From Verrucomicrobiota bacterium (GTDB lineage Bacteria > Verrucomicrobiota > Verrucomicrobiia > Limisphaerales > UBA9464), in contig JANYDN010000250.1 in NCBI GenBank assembly GCA_025363585.1, positions 1 to 38,843 on the forward strand: a stretch of DNA of 38,843 nucleotides, given 5' to 3'. This document shows, one piece after another, positions 28,558-36,939 of this stretch. The position numbers were made by a program, and so were the translations under genes. Under the pieces are notes generated by a model that saw nothing but the letters and a program-made list of their open reading frames with translations, was not told the DNA's origin and searched no databases. Numbering within the stretch: the stretch's first letter is position 1; the number at the start of each line of letters is the position of its first letter.

Positions 28558-30213
28558 TCAGTGGTTCCACGCGAACTCCGCCGAATTCAACAGCGTCCAG
28601 TAAAGGTCCTCCGTCCGTCCCGCGCGCCCGGCCTTTCCGCCGCCCTTCTTCGACCGCGCGAAATGATGGAGCTCGTCGGCGGTCGGCCGACGCGTCAACA
28701 CCGCCAGATACGCGGCTTCCACGGCCGTCGCGTCGTCCGGCGACACGGCGGCGATCCGCGTCGCGGCGTTCATCAGCGGGTCGTGCTTCGTCCGTTCGCG
28801 CACCAACTCCCCGTTCATCATCACCAGACGCTGGGGAATCGTCCCGCCGGTCGCGTCGAATTCGTCCTGGCCCAGATCCCCGTAGCGCCTCACGAAATCG
28901 CGCTCCTGGAAGTACCGGAGGATCCGCACCATCACCGGCGAGTCCGCATCGATCGTCTCAAGCCGCGCCGATTGCAGGATCGCCCCCGCCACTTGTTCCG
29001 GCCGAAGGCGCGTCAATGGGAATGCCGCGAGGCAACGCTCGCGCGCCGCGTCGACCGGCCGCGAGGGATCCGCGTCCCGGCTGTCGAGACGGAATGCCCG
29101 CGTCGCCGCCACCACGCGCACCAACCGGGCGAGGTCGAATCCGTTGCGCGAAAAATCTTCCGCGAGGATTTCCAACCCCGGCGGCAACGCGCCGTCGAGC
29201 GGGATGTCGTCGACCGGCCCGTGCAGGGGCCGGTTGAAAAGCAATGCCCAGACACGGTTCGCCGTCGCACGCGCGAACGCCTTGTTGTCCCGGTGCGTCA
29301 CCCACGCCGCCAGACGCGCGCGCGGTCCCGCACCGTCCGACAACAACCCGGGCAAGAACGGCACGGCCGCGATCACCGGCTCCTTCTCGGGTTTGCCGAG
29401 GTAACGGATTTCATAACCCCGCGCGGGGTCGTCGCGCACTCCCGTCATCGTCATCTCCGAGGGCGCGAAGAAGGCCGCGAGACGGTGGAAATCCCGTTGC
29501 TTCCAATTCCCTCCCAGAAAGTCGTCGTGGCATTGCACGCAATCCAACCGCACGCCGAGGAATGCCCGCGAGACGCGGGCCGCCAACTTCGCGTCGTCCG
29601 GAAGTTTCCGGTCGTCGTTCGGGTCGATCGTTGCCGTCACGAAATTCACTTCCGGCCGCGTCGTCCACAGTCCCTCGGCCGTGACCAGATCACGGACCAT
29701 GGCGTCGTAAGGACGGTTGGCATGCAACTGGTCGGAGATCCAACTCACCAACCGATGCCTGCGGTAGAGGATGAACGGACCGTCCTCGACTCCCACGAAG
29801 ACGCGGGCCAGGCGCTCCGCAAGATAGTCGGACGTCCGACGGTCCCGGAGCAGGCGCGCCGTCCATTCGCCGATTCCATCGTCGGCGGGCAGCGATTCGA
29901 ACCAGCGGATCTCCTCCAGCGACGGGACCGTTCCGACCAGCGCGAGCGAGAGCCGGCGCGCCACCGCCAGGTCGGGTGCGGGCGCGACGGGTTCCACGTT
30001 TTTGCCGCGCCAATCGGACGCGAATTCGCGATCGATCCAACCAGCCACTTCCCGGATCGACGCGGCGTCCGTCGTGGCAATTGACGGCGACGCACCGCGT
30101 GACCCCTCGCGATGCCGCGGCCATCGGCCTGCCATCCACACGGCGACGCCGAGGATGCACGAGGCGAAGATCGCGTTGCGGGCCCACGTTTTCACGGTTT
30201 CGATGTCCGTCAC
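28558..30213 (-). CDS. DUF1549/DUF1553 protein, membrane-anchored
   Basis: A 551-residue partner of the DUF1501 protein. A single N-terminal membrane segment (NAIFASCILGVAVWMAG) replaces the cytochrome-like (PSCyt1) domain that longer relatives carry. The DUF1549 part includes 'RRLSLALVGTVPSLEEIRWF' and 'VRVSRAFLGVRLDCVQCHDD'-type sequence, with one C-x-x-C-H motif (CVQCH) that might hold haem or metal. The DUF1553 part includes 'RLAAWVTHRDNKAFARATAN', 'LEILAEDFSRNGFDLARLVR', 'RLRPEQVAGAILQSARLETI' and 'DLYWTLLNSAEFAWNH'. Start is GTG at 30213 with GGGAGG only three bases upstream, so the exact start is uncertain. It is the first gene of the minus-strand run and divergent from the membrane protein at 30321. 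Biochemical role unknown. Confidence 0.9.
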   Translation of the reverse strand: MTDIETVKTWARNAIFASCILGVAVWMAGRWPRHREGSRGASPSIATTDAASIREVAGWIDREFASDWRGKNVEPVAPAPDLAVARRLSLALVGTVPSLEEIRWFESLPADDGIGEWTARLLRDRRTSDYLAERLARVFVGVEDGPFILYRRHRLVSWISDQLHANRPYDAMVRDLVTAEGLWTTRPEVNFVTATIDPNDDRKLPDDAKLAARVSRAFLGVRLDCVQCHDDFLGGNWKQRDFHRLAAFFAPSEMTMTGVRDDPARGYEIRYLGKPEKEPVIAAVPFLPGLLSDGAGPRARLAAWVTHRDNKAFARATANRVWALLFNRPLHGPVDDIPLDGALPPGLEILAEDFSRNGFDLARLVRVVAATRAFRLDSRDADPSRPVDAARERCLAAFPLTRLRPEQVAGAILQSARLETIDADSPVMVRILRYFQERDFVRRYGDLGQDEFDATGGTIPQRLVMMNGELVRERTKHDPLMNAATRIAAVSPDDATAVEAAYLAVLTRRPTADELHHFARSKKGGGKAGRAGRTEDLYWTLLNSAEFAWNH

Positions 30214-30320
30214 CGGCCTCCCGCGATCCGTCCGCGGGATTTGCCGAAACAATCGGTACCAGACTCCGGTGATCAAGAGTGTCCGCAATGCCGAAATGTT
30301 TCGGCGGACTCGTCCACGAC

Positions 30321-31526
30321 ATGAACGAAGCCATCGCCATCCAACCCGCGACGAATCCGGCCGAGGGTGATGCCGCGCCCGGTTCGGGGCCCGACCCCGC
30401 GTCCGGCGTGGCGCGAATGCCGTGGCCGCGCCGATGGGGCGGCGCCATCGCGTCCGCGTTCGATTGGGTCTTCGGCCTCGTCTCGATCGTGGCAGGGCTC
30501 TCGTTGCTCTCGGTGATCCCGGTCCTGAATCTGCTGAGCCTTGGATATCTCCTGGCGGCAAGCGGACGGGTCGCCGCGTCGGGCCGGCTCCGCGATGGCT
30601 TCGTGGGAATCCGCAAGGCGTCGTTGGCCGGAAGCGTGCTCGCGGGCACCTGGCTGGCATCGCTGCCGTTGCGATGGATCGCCGGCATGGCTGGGGACGC
30701 AGATCTCGTCGCACCGGGCGGACGCACCGCGCGGGGTTGGCACACCGCGGTCCTGGTGATGGGCGTCCTGACCGTGCTCCACGTGGCGTGGGCAGCGCTG
30801 CGCGGCGGCCGGTTGCGGCACTTCGCGTGGCCCGCGCCGGTGCGTTTCCTTCGCTGGATTCGGACCCCCGGGAAATTCCCCCGCGCGCGCGACGCCGTGT
30901 CGGACTACGCGCTCTCGCTGCACCTTCCCCGTTATTTCTGGCTCGGGCTGCGCGGCTTCGTGGGAACGTTGCTCTGGCTGCTGCCGCCGGCGGCGCTGTG
31001 GATCGCCGCGGGACGCATCGCTCCCAACCACGGCGGCGGATGGCTGACGCTGCTCGGGGGTCTCGTTTTGTTGTTCGTCGCCATGCACCTCCCGTTCCTC
31101 CAGTCCCATTTCGCCGTCGAGGACCGGTTCGGCGCGCTGTTCGAAGTCCGAGCGGTGCGCCGGATGTTCGCCCGGGCGCCGATCGCATTCTGGATCGCGC
31201 TGCTGGCCACCCTGCTCTTCGCGTTGCCGCTGTACCTCCTGCGGATCGAGTTGCCTCCGCGCGACATCGCGTGGCTGCCGAGCGTGTTGTTCGTCGCCTT
31301 CATCTTTCCGGCACGGCTATTGGTCGGTTGGGCGGTGTCGCGCGCGCGCCGACGCGGGGCGCCGCGCCACGGTTTCTTCCGTTGGTCGGGCCGCCTCGCG
31401 ATCGTCCCGGTGGTGTTGGTCTACGTGTTGGTGGTCTACCTCACGCAATACTTGTCGTGGGAAGGAACGCGCAGCCTGCTGGAACAACACGCGTTCATGG
31501 TTCCCGCGCCGCTGACGAGTCTTTGA
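30321..31526 (+). CDS. Polytopic membrane protein of unknown function
   Basis: A 401-residue integral membrane protein with about seven hydrophobic helices (VFGLVSIVAGLSLLSVIPVL, GWHTAVLVMGVLTVLHVAWA, GFVGTLLWLLPPAALWIAAG, LTLLGGLVLLFVAMHLPFL, FWIALLATLLFALPLYLLRI, WLPSVLFVAFIFPARLLVGW, LAIVPVVLVYVLVVYLTQYL). The block 'NLLSLGYLLAASGRVAASGR' followed by 'LRDGFVGIRKA' looks like a conserved signature I associate with Planctomycetota and Verrucomicrobiota proteins, but no function is known to me. Start ATG at 30321 is chosen; ATG at 30288 would add 11 residues, and neither has a Shine-Dalgarno. Divergent from the DUF1549 gene, with about 107 bases between starts. Confidence 0.85.
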   Translation: MNEAIAIQPATNPAEGDAAPGSGPDPASGVARMPWPRRWGGAIASAFDWVFGLVSIVAGLSLLSVIPVLNLLSLGYLLAASGRVAASGRLRDGFVGIRKASLAGSVLAGTWLASLPLRWIAGMAGDADLVAPGGRTARGWHTAVLVMGVLTVLHVAWAALRGGRLRHFAWPAPVRFLRWIRTPGKFPRARDAVSDYALSLHLPRYFWLGLRGFVGTLLWLLPPAALWIAAGRIAPNHGGGWLTLLGGLVLLFVAMHLPFLQSHFAVEDRFGALFEVRAVRRMFARAPIAFWIALLATLLFALPLYLLRIELPPRDIAWLPSVLFVAFIFPARLLVGWAVSRARRRGAPRHGFFRWSGRLAIVPVVLVYVLVVYLTQYLSWEGTRSLLEQHAFMVPAPLTSL

Positions 31527-31548
31527 CGCGCTCCCGCGCGAGGGTTCC

Positions 31549-31677
31549 AAATCCTGTAGACCAACCGCGCCCAGGTTTTTGGACAGGATTTACAGGATGA
31601 ACAGGATTGTGAGCCGACTGGCCGTAGCAATTGCAAGAAGGCCAATCCGGTAAATCCTGCAAATCCTGTCAAAACTC
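31549..31677. repeat. 9-base-period interspersed repeat (AAATCCTGT / ACAGGATTT)
   Basis: Between 31526 and 31751 lie AATCCTGTAG (31550-31559), a run ACAGGATTT-ACAGGATGA-ACAGGATTG (31583-31609) and an opposite-strand run AAATCCTGC-AAATCCTGT (31652-31669). The units repeat every nine bases and the two runs are inverted relative to each other. The layout resembles an intergenic palindromic element found in many bacterial genomes (from memory). No coding sequence is evident in this gap; the repeat separates two convergent genes and may end transcription. Confidence 0.8.
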
Positions 31678-31750
31678 CCCGGTTGCTTCGCTCTTTGGTC
31701 CCAATTCCCCGGCTCCCGTCGGATGCACCGCAACTGGCTGGGCAGGACAT

Positions 31751-32317
31751 CTACCCGCAGTGCTTCCCCATCCGCACGACCGGCAATCGCAATCCACCGG
31801 GCAGCCCGACCTCGTATCGTTCGAGCACCGCGTACCCGCACGCGGCATACAACGGTTCCCCCGCGAGCGTCGCGACGAGTTCGATCCGCCGGAATCCGGC
31901 GCCCGGAATCGCCCGCTCGCACGCCGCGAGGATCGCGCGCCCGATCCCGCGCCGTGCCCAATCCGGATGAACGAAAAACGCCCGCACCCGCGCCGGCTCG
32001 CTCCCCGGATCCAACGCCTCCGCCGTCGCACCTCCCACACCGCCGCCGCCATACAGCGCGCGTCGCCGACTCCACCCGCCGCATCCCACGATCCTCCCAT
32101 CCGCCTCCGCCACGCAATAAGTCCCGTCCGCGATCAACTGCCGGTCCACGCCGAACACCGGCCCCAGCGCGCCTTCCATTTGCGCCTCGGTATAATATCC
32201 CGACTGCAATCCGCGCACGGATGCCGGGATCAATTCGGCGATCGCCCGCACGTCCGCGTCCGTCGCCAACCGCAGCCGCCACGCACTTCCCGGCACCTCG
32301 TGCTCACGCGACGGCAT
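31751..32317 (-). CDS. GNAT-family N-acetyltransferase
   Basis: A 188-residue GCN5-related acetyltransferase that would move an acetyl group from acetyl-CoA to an unknown amine. The acetyl-CoA-binding motif is visible as 'VHPDWARRGIGRAILAACER' (R-R-G-I-G-R, matching Q/R-x-x-G-x-G/A), with the preceding strand 'YCVAEADGRIVGCGGW' and the C-terminal 'EPLYAACGYAVLERYE' typical of the fold. A glycine-rich loop (RALYGGGGVGGATAEALDPG) interrupts the middle. The ATG at 32317 overlaps the end of the RND pump gene by 14 bases, so it is the last gene of that operon. Whether it modifies an efflux substrate or simply travels with the operon cannot be read from the sequence. Confidence 0.93.
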   Translation of the reverse strand: MPSREHEVPGSAWRLRLATDADVRAIAELIPASVRGLQSGYYTEAQMEGALGPVFGVDRQLIADGTYCVAEADGRIVGCGGWSRRRALYGGGGVGGATAEALDPGSEPARVRAFFVHPDWARRGIGRAILAACERAIPGAGFRRIELVATLAGEPLYAACGYAVLERYEVGLPGGLRLPVVRMGKHCG

Positions 32318-35300
32318 CCGCGGCCTTCCCCTCGCCCTCGTTTCTCCGCCGGTGCACGACGTGGTAAAGCACCGGCACCGCGACGCGACTGATCGCCAGC
32401 GACGCGATTTCCCCCGCCATCAGCGAGATCGCCAATCCCTGGAATATCGGGTCGGAAAGCATCACCGACGCCCCGATCACCACCGCCAGCGCCGTCAGCA
32501 GCATCGGCCGGAACCGCACCGCGCCCGCGTCCACCACCGCGTCCGACATCGACATGCCTTCCGCGATCCGTTGCTCGATGAAATCCACGAGGATGATGCT
32601 GTTGCGCACCACGATCCCCGCGCCCGCCATGAAGCCGATCATCGACGTCGCCGTGAAGAACGCGCCCATCGCGCCGTGCGCGGGAAGGATCCCGACCAAC
32701 GAGAACGGGATCGCGACCATCACCACCAGCGGCGTCAGGAACGAGCGGAACCAACCGACCATCAGCACGTAGATCAACACCAGCACCGCCGCGAACGCGA
32801 TCCCGAGATCGCGGAACACCTCGATCGTCACGTGCCATTCGCCGTCCCATTTCATCGACGGCGTCGCGTCGGACTCCGGCTGCGACGCGTTGAGCACGCG
32901 CAGGCCGACCGACGACGCGGCGCCCGGGACCGCGGGGATTTCCATGCGGCGCAATTCGTCGTTCATCGCGGCGATCGCGTACACCGGGCTCTCCACCGCG
33001 CCCGCGACGTCGCCGATCACGTACGTCACCGGCATCAGGTTTTTCCGGTGCCGACTGCGATCCACCGTTCCCTCTTCCATGCGCGCCAATTCGCGCAACG
33101 GCACCGCGCGCGAACCCGGCGCGTCCGAACGCACGCGCAGCGACAGCAGGTCGCCGGGATTTCCACGAAGCCGCCGTGGCACTTCCATCACCATCTCGAC
33201 GTCTTCCAACGCGCCCGTCCCGTGCAGCACGTCCGCGGTCTCCGATCCCATCGCGATCCGCAGCGCGCGGTTCGCGGACTCGACGCTCACGCCGTGCAGC
33301 GCGGCCTTCGCGGCATCGACCACGATCCGCGCCCGCGGCTGCTCGTCCTCGACGTACCAGTCCACGTCCACCACGCCCCGCGCCGCGCGGAACACGTCGC
33401 GCACGCGCGTCGCCAACCGGTGCCGCGTCGCGTCGTCGGGCGCGTAGACCTCGGCGACGAGCGTCTGCAACACCGGCGGGCCGGGCGGCACCTCGACCAC
33501 GGCGAGCCGCGCGTTGTATCGCGCCGCGATCGCCGCCAGCGCGGGACGGACGCGCCGCGCGATCTCGTGGCTCTGCGCGCGGCGCGCGTCCTTCGGCACG
33601 AGGTTCACCTGCACGTCGGCCACCGACGCGCCGCGCCGGAGGAAATAGTGCCGGACCAATCCGTTGAACCCGAATGGCGCCGCCGTCCCCGCGTAGATCT
33701 GGTAATCGCGGACCTCGGGCACCTTCGCGAGTTCCGATCCCAACGCGCGCGCCGCCGCCGCGGTGCGTTCCAGCGAGCTGTCTTCCGGCATGTTCAGCAC
33801 CAACTGGAACTCCGCCTTGTTGTCGAACGGCAGCATCTTGACCTTCACCCAACCCACGCCGACGCCCGCAAACGCAAGCAACAGCAGCGCCGTCACGCCC
33901 ACGCCGAAGAGCCAGCGCCACCGCGCGTGCCCGAGCAAACCCGCCATCCAACGCCGGTACAGGCGCGTCGCCAGGTCCTCGCGCCTCGGCGCGGCATGCG
34001 CGGCCGCCGTCCCCGCCCGCGACGCGCGGCCTAGGATTCTCACCGCGGCCCACGGCGTCACGACGAACGCCACGAGCAGCGACCAGAACATCGCCGCGCC
34101 CGCGCCCACCGGGATCGGACGCATGTAAGGCCCCATCAACCCGCCCACGAATCCCATCGGCAACACCGCCGCGATCACCGCGAACGTCGCGAGGATCGTC
34201 GGGTTCCCGACCTCGGCGACGGCTTCGACGGCCACCGCCGACGCGGCTCGACCGCGGTTCGATGCCATCCGCAGGTGGCGCACCACGTTCTCGACCACGA
34301 CGATCGCGTCGTCCACCAGGATGCCGATGCTGAAGATCAGCGCGAAGAGCGTGATGCGGTTCAGCGTGAAACCCGCCAGCAGGAACACCAGCAACGTGAG
34401 CCCCAGCGTCGCGGGGATCGCGATGCCCACCACGCCCGCCTCGCGCCATCCCAACGCGAGCCAGACCAGCAGCGCCACGCCCGCCACCGCGATGCCCATG
34501 TGCGCGAGCAGTTCGTCGGATTTGTCCGCGGCGGTGCGCCCGTAGTCACGCGTCACCGTCACCGACACGCCCGCGGGAATCAGCGTCCCGCGCAATGCCT
34601 CCACGCGGCGCATCACGGCGGTGGACACCGTGATCGCGTTCGCGCCCGGGCGCTTCGCGATCGCCAGCGTCACCGCGGGCTCGACCGCACCGCCGCCGCC
34701 CGCCGGACCGGACGCGTGCATCACGTATTGCGACGGCTCCTCGGCACCGTCACGCACTTCCGCCACGTCCCCAATCCGCACGGCGCCCGCGCCCGGAGCC
34801 CCCACCACGACCGCGCGCACCGCGTCCGCGTCCCCAAGGAATCCGCCGCCGTCCACCGTCCACGAACGATCCGCCACCGCCATCGTCCCCACGCGCCCGC
34901 GTTGGTTCGCCGCGCGCAACGCCGCTTCCACATCCACCGGCCCGAGATCGCGCGCCGCCAACCGCGCGGGATCGAGCTCGATCCGGACCTGCCGTCGCGC
35001 GCCTCCAATGAGCGTCGTCTCCGCCACGTCGGGCACCTGCCTCGCGACGCCCTCGAGTTCCTTCGCCAATCGTCGCAACTGAACCCAATCGGCCCCGCCG
35101 CCGTGCAGCGTCAGCGCGAGGATCGGGACGTCGTCGATGGAACGCGGGTTGATCGACGGGAACGGGATGTGCGGCGCCACGCGCGCGAGGTTCGAGCGGA
35201 GTTTCTCGGCGACGCGCAGGAGGCTGGCGTCGGGATCCGACCCGACCTTGAACCGCACGATCACCATCGACTCCTCCTCGCGCGAGGTGGAATAGACGTA

Positions 35301-35582
35301 CTCGACGCCCGGCAACTCGCGGACCAATCCCTCGATCGGCCGCGTGGCGCGGTCCTCGACCTCGCGCGCCGATCCGCCGGGCAAGGCGACGCGCACGTCG
35401 ATCATCGGCACGTGGATCTGCGGTTCTTCCTCGCGGGGCACGAGCACGATCGCCGCGATACCGAGCAGCAGCGCGACGACGACGAACAACGGCGTCAGCT
35501 TCGAATCGACGAATGCCGCCGCAAGCCAACCGGCGGGCCCGCGACGCGCGATCGCCGGGGCATCGGCCTTGTCCGCGTTCAT
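32304..35582 (-). CDS. RND efflux pump permease subunit (AcrB/MexB-type fold)
   Basis: A 1092-residue proton-driven inner-membrane transporter. TM1 (LTPLFVVVALLLGIAAIVLV) is followed by a periplasmic porter domain ('LPGGSAREVEDRATRPIEGL', 'VYSTSREEESMVIVRFKVGS'). Then come the central helices with the proton-relay pair in GILVDDAIVVVENV (near residue 420), a second porter domain ('MLPFDNKAEFQLVLNMPEDS') and the last helix bundle ('GWFRSFLTPLVVMVAIPFSL', 'MIGFMAGAGIVVRNSIILVD'). Length is that of a full RND subunit. The ATG at 35582 overlaps the adaptor stop (ATGA) with CGAGG seven bases upstream. Substrate unknown; the regulator suggests metal, sulfide or redox stress. No outer-membrane channel is encoded nearby, so it must recruit one from elsewhere. 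Confidence 0.95.
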   Translation of the reverse strand: MNADKADAPAIARRGPAGWLAAAFVDSKLTPLFVVVALLLGIAAIVLVPREEEPQIHVPMIDVRVALPGGSAREVEDRATRPIEGLVRELPGVEYVYSTSREEESMVIVRFKVGSDPDASLLRVAEKLRSNLARVAPHIPFPSINPRSIDDVPILALTLHGGGADWVQLRRLAKELEGVARQVPDVAETTLIGGARRQVRIELDPARLAARDLGPVDVEAALRAANQRGRVGTMAVADRSWTVDGGGFLGDADAVRAVVVGAPGAGAVRIGDVAEVRDGAEEPSQYVMHASGPAGGGGAVEPAVTLAIAKRPGANAITVSTAVMRRVEALRGTLIPAGVSVTVTRDYGRTAADKSDELLAHMGIAVAGVALLVWLALGWREAGVVGIAIPATLGLTLLVFLLAGFTLNRITLFALIFSIGILVDDAIVVVENVVRHLRMASNRGRAASAVAVEAVAEVGNPTILATFAVIAAVLPMGFVGGLMGPYMRPIPVGAGAAMFWSLLVAFVVTPWAAVRILGRASRAGTAAAHAAPRREDLATRLYRRWMAGLLGHARWRWLFGVGVTALLLLAFAGVGVGWVKVKMLPFDNKAEFQLVLNMPEDSSLERTAAAARALGSELAKVPEVRDYQIYAGTAAPFGFNGLVRHYFLRRGASVADVQVNLVPKDARRAQSHEIARRVRPALAAIAARYNARLAVVEVPPGPPVLQTLVAEVYAPDDATRHRLATRVRDVFRAARGVVDVDWYVEDEQPRARIVVDAAKAALHGVSVESANRALRIAMGSETADVLHGTGALEDVEMVMEVPRRLRGNPGDLLSLRVRSDAPGSRAVPLRELARMEEGTVDRSRHRKNLMPVTYVIGDVAGAVESPVYAIAAMNDELRRMEIPAVPGAASSVGLRVLNASQPESDATPSMKWDGEWHVTIEVFRDLGIAFAAVLVLIYVLMVGWFRSFLTPLVVMVAIPFSLVGILPAHGAMGAFFTATSMIGFMAGAGIVVRNSIILVDFIEQRIAEGMSMSDAVVDAGAVRFRPMLLTALAVVIGASVMLSDPIFQGLAISLMAGEIASLAISRVAVPVLYHVVHRRRNEGEGKAADAVA

Positions 35583-36622
35583 CGACGAACCTCGACGCGT
35601 TGGCCGTCCACGAGCAACGCCGAGCCGTCGGTGACGACGCTCTCGCCGGGCGTGACGCCCGACGACAGTTCCACCATGCCTCCCGAGGCACGTCCCACCC
35701 GCACCCAGCGCAGTCCCGCGCGGCCGTCGGCGACGACGAACACCATTTCCATCTGGCCGCGACGCACCAACGCGGACGCGGGAACATGCGGCGACTTGGA
35801 TTCGCCGAGCGGGATTGACGCGACCCCGAACGCGCCCGGACGAATCGACGGCGACGACGGAAGATCGAGCTTCACCAAGTGCGTGCGCGTCGCGGGATCG
35901 GCGACCGGATCGACCTCGCCGACGACGGCGTCGAACGAATCCTCCGTCGTTCCCAACCGCACGGCGACGCGCGTGCCGACCGCGAGGCGCGCGACCAGGG
36001 ATTCGGGCACGTTGATCTCGAGCCGGAGTTCGGTGAGTTGCTCGATGTCGACGATCGCGCGGCCGGGAGCGGCCTGGTCGCCGGCGTCGAGCCACTTGCG
36101 CGTCACCACGCCGGCGAACGGCGCGACCACGCGCGCGTGGCCGAGCGCCGTCTCCGCCTCGGCCACCGCGGCATCGGCGACCGCACGCCGCTCGCGCGCG
36201 GCGTCGAGTTCTGAAGGCGGCGCGGCGCCCTCCCCGGAGAGGCGTTCCAACCGGACGAGATCGGCCACAGCGCGGTCGCGTTGCGCCGACGCCTTTTCGC
36301 GTCGCGCGCGAAGGTCCCGCGCGTCGAGCAACGCCACCACGTCGCCCGCCGAGACCCGCGTCCCGGTCGTCACGGCGAGCGATTCGATCCGCGCGACCAC
36401 GCGGGATTCGACCGACGCGCGGTGCCGCGCGTGGACGGTGCCCATGACGGTTTCCGATGGGACCGGCCCGCGCGGCGCGACGGGCTCGACGCGGACGGAC
36501 GCGACGGGCGGTTCGGCCGCGGGGAAGGCGGCGACCGGTTCGCGCCGGCATCCGGCCGCGAGCAGCGACCCGAGGCACGCGACGGCGAGCGCGCGGGGAA
36601 TCCGCGGGAGGAAGTCGGGCAC
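35579..36622 (-). CDS. RND periplasmic adaptor (membrane fusion) lipoprotein
   Basis: A 347-residue HlyD/AcrA-type adaptor linking the RND pump to an outer-membrane channel. It is a lipoprotein: residues 1-22 are hydrophobic with the lipobox LAAGC (IPRALAVACLGSLLAAGC). The biotinyl-lipoyl halves are 'SVESRVVARIESLAVTTGTR' with 'VSAGDVVALLDARDLRA', and 'ARVVAPFAGVVTRKWLDAGD' after a short coiled-coil hairpin (DRAVADLVRLERLSGEGAA). The beta-barrel ('LRLEINVPESLVARLAVGTR') and membrane-proximal domain follow. I chose GTG at 36622 because it gives a normal signal peptide and avoids overlap with the upstream gene; a GTG at 36673 would add 17 residues and overlap it. Its stop overlaps the pump start. 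Confidence 0.92.
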   Translation of the reverse strand: MPDFLPRIPRALAVACLGSLLAAGCRREPVAAFPAAEPPVASVRVEPVAPRGPVPSETVMGTVHARHRASVESRVVARIESLAVTTGTRVSAGDVVALLDARDLRARREKASAQRDRAVADLVRLERLSGEGAAPPSELDAARERRAVADAAVAEAETALGHARVVAPFAGVVTRKWLDAGDQAAPGRAIVDIEQLTELRLEINVPESLVARLAVGTRVAVRLGTTEDSFDAVVGEVDPVADPATRTHLVKLDLPSSPSIRPGAFGVASIPLGESKSPHVPASALVRRGQMEMVFVVADGRAGLRWVRVGRASGGMVELSSGVTPGESVVTDGSALLVDGQRVEVRR

Positions 36623-36644
36623 GTGGCGAAGGGGCACTCCCGCG

Positions 36645-36866
36645 TCAGGAGGCCGGGGTTTCGCCGACGCCACAGCACCCGCCGCCGACGCCGAGACGGC
36701 GCAGGACCATTTCGGCCGGGCAAAAGCCGGTGAAGGCGGACTGGACGAGGTTCAGCCCGACGAACGCGCACAGGAGGATCCAGTTCGGGTGGACCCAGTG
36801 CGCGAGCGCCGCGCCGGCGAGCACCATGCTCCCGGCCAACACGCGGATGATCGATTCCATTTTCAT
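36645..36866 (-). CDS. DUF2892 small membrane protein
   Basis: A 73-residue protein with the DUF2892 plan, two hydrophobic helices: IIRVLAGSMVLAGAALAHWV and WILLCAFVGLNLVQSAFTGF. The family signature GFCPAEMVLRRLG follows directly, then a cysteine pair in 'GVGGGCCGVGE'. DUF2892 domains occur alone or fused to rhodanese domains, often beside sulfur or metal-stress genes; the two extra cysteines would fit a thiol or metal role, but this is inference. It is the first gene of the efflux operon, 22 bases ahead of the adaptor, and is divergent from the ArsR regulator with a very short gap. The ATG at 36866 gives the standard N-terminus MKMESIIRVL. Confidence 0.9.
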   Translation of the reverse strand: MKMESIIRVLAGSMVLAGAALAHWVHPNWILLCAFVGLNLVQSAFTGFCPAEMVLRRLGVGGGCCGVGETPAS

Positions 36867-36939
36867 GATGTTGCGATCTATGCCTATACACTCATATCTG
36901 CTGGACGCAACGCCGGATTCGCGCTTTCTTCCGGGCGGC
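36867..36939. promoter_or_regulatory. AT-rich divergent promoter/operator of the arsR - efflux unit
   Basis: A locally AT-rich island in GC-rich DNA separates the DUF2892 start (36866) from the ArsR gene. It contains TATG-N10-CATA (36879-36882 and 36893-36896), a short imperfect inverted repeat of the kind ArsR-family regulators bind, and a TATACA -10-like box (36885-36890). The promoters themselves are not clearly readable. If ArsR really began at ATG 36880 this site would be inside its coding region, which favours the start at 36940. Confidence 0.5.

Noticed and set aside
28570-31188. Longer N-terminus for the DUF1549 protein beyond 30213
   Set aside because: The added sequence is Arg/Pro/Ala-rich, overlaps the divergent membrane protein gene and has no signal or domain.
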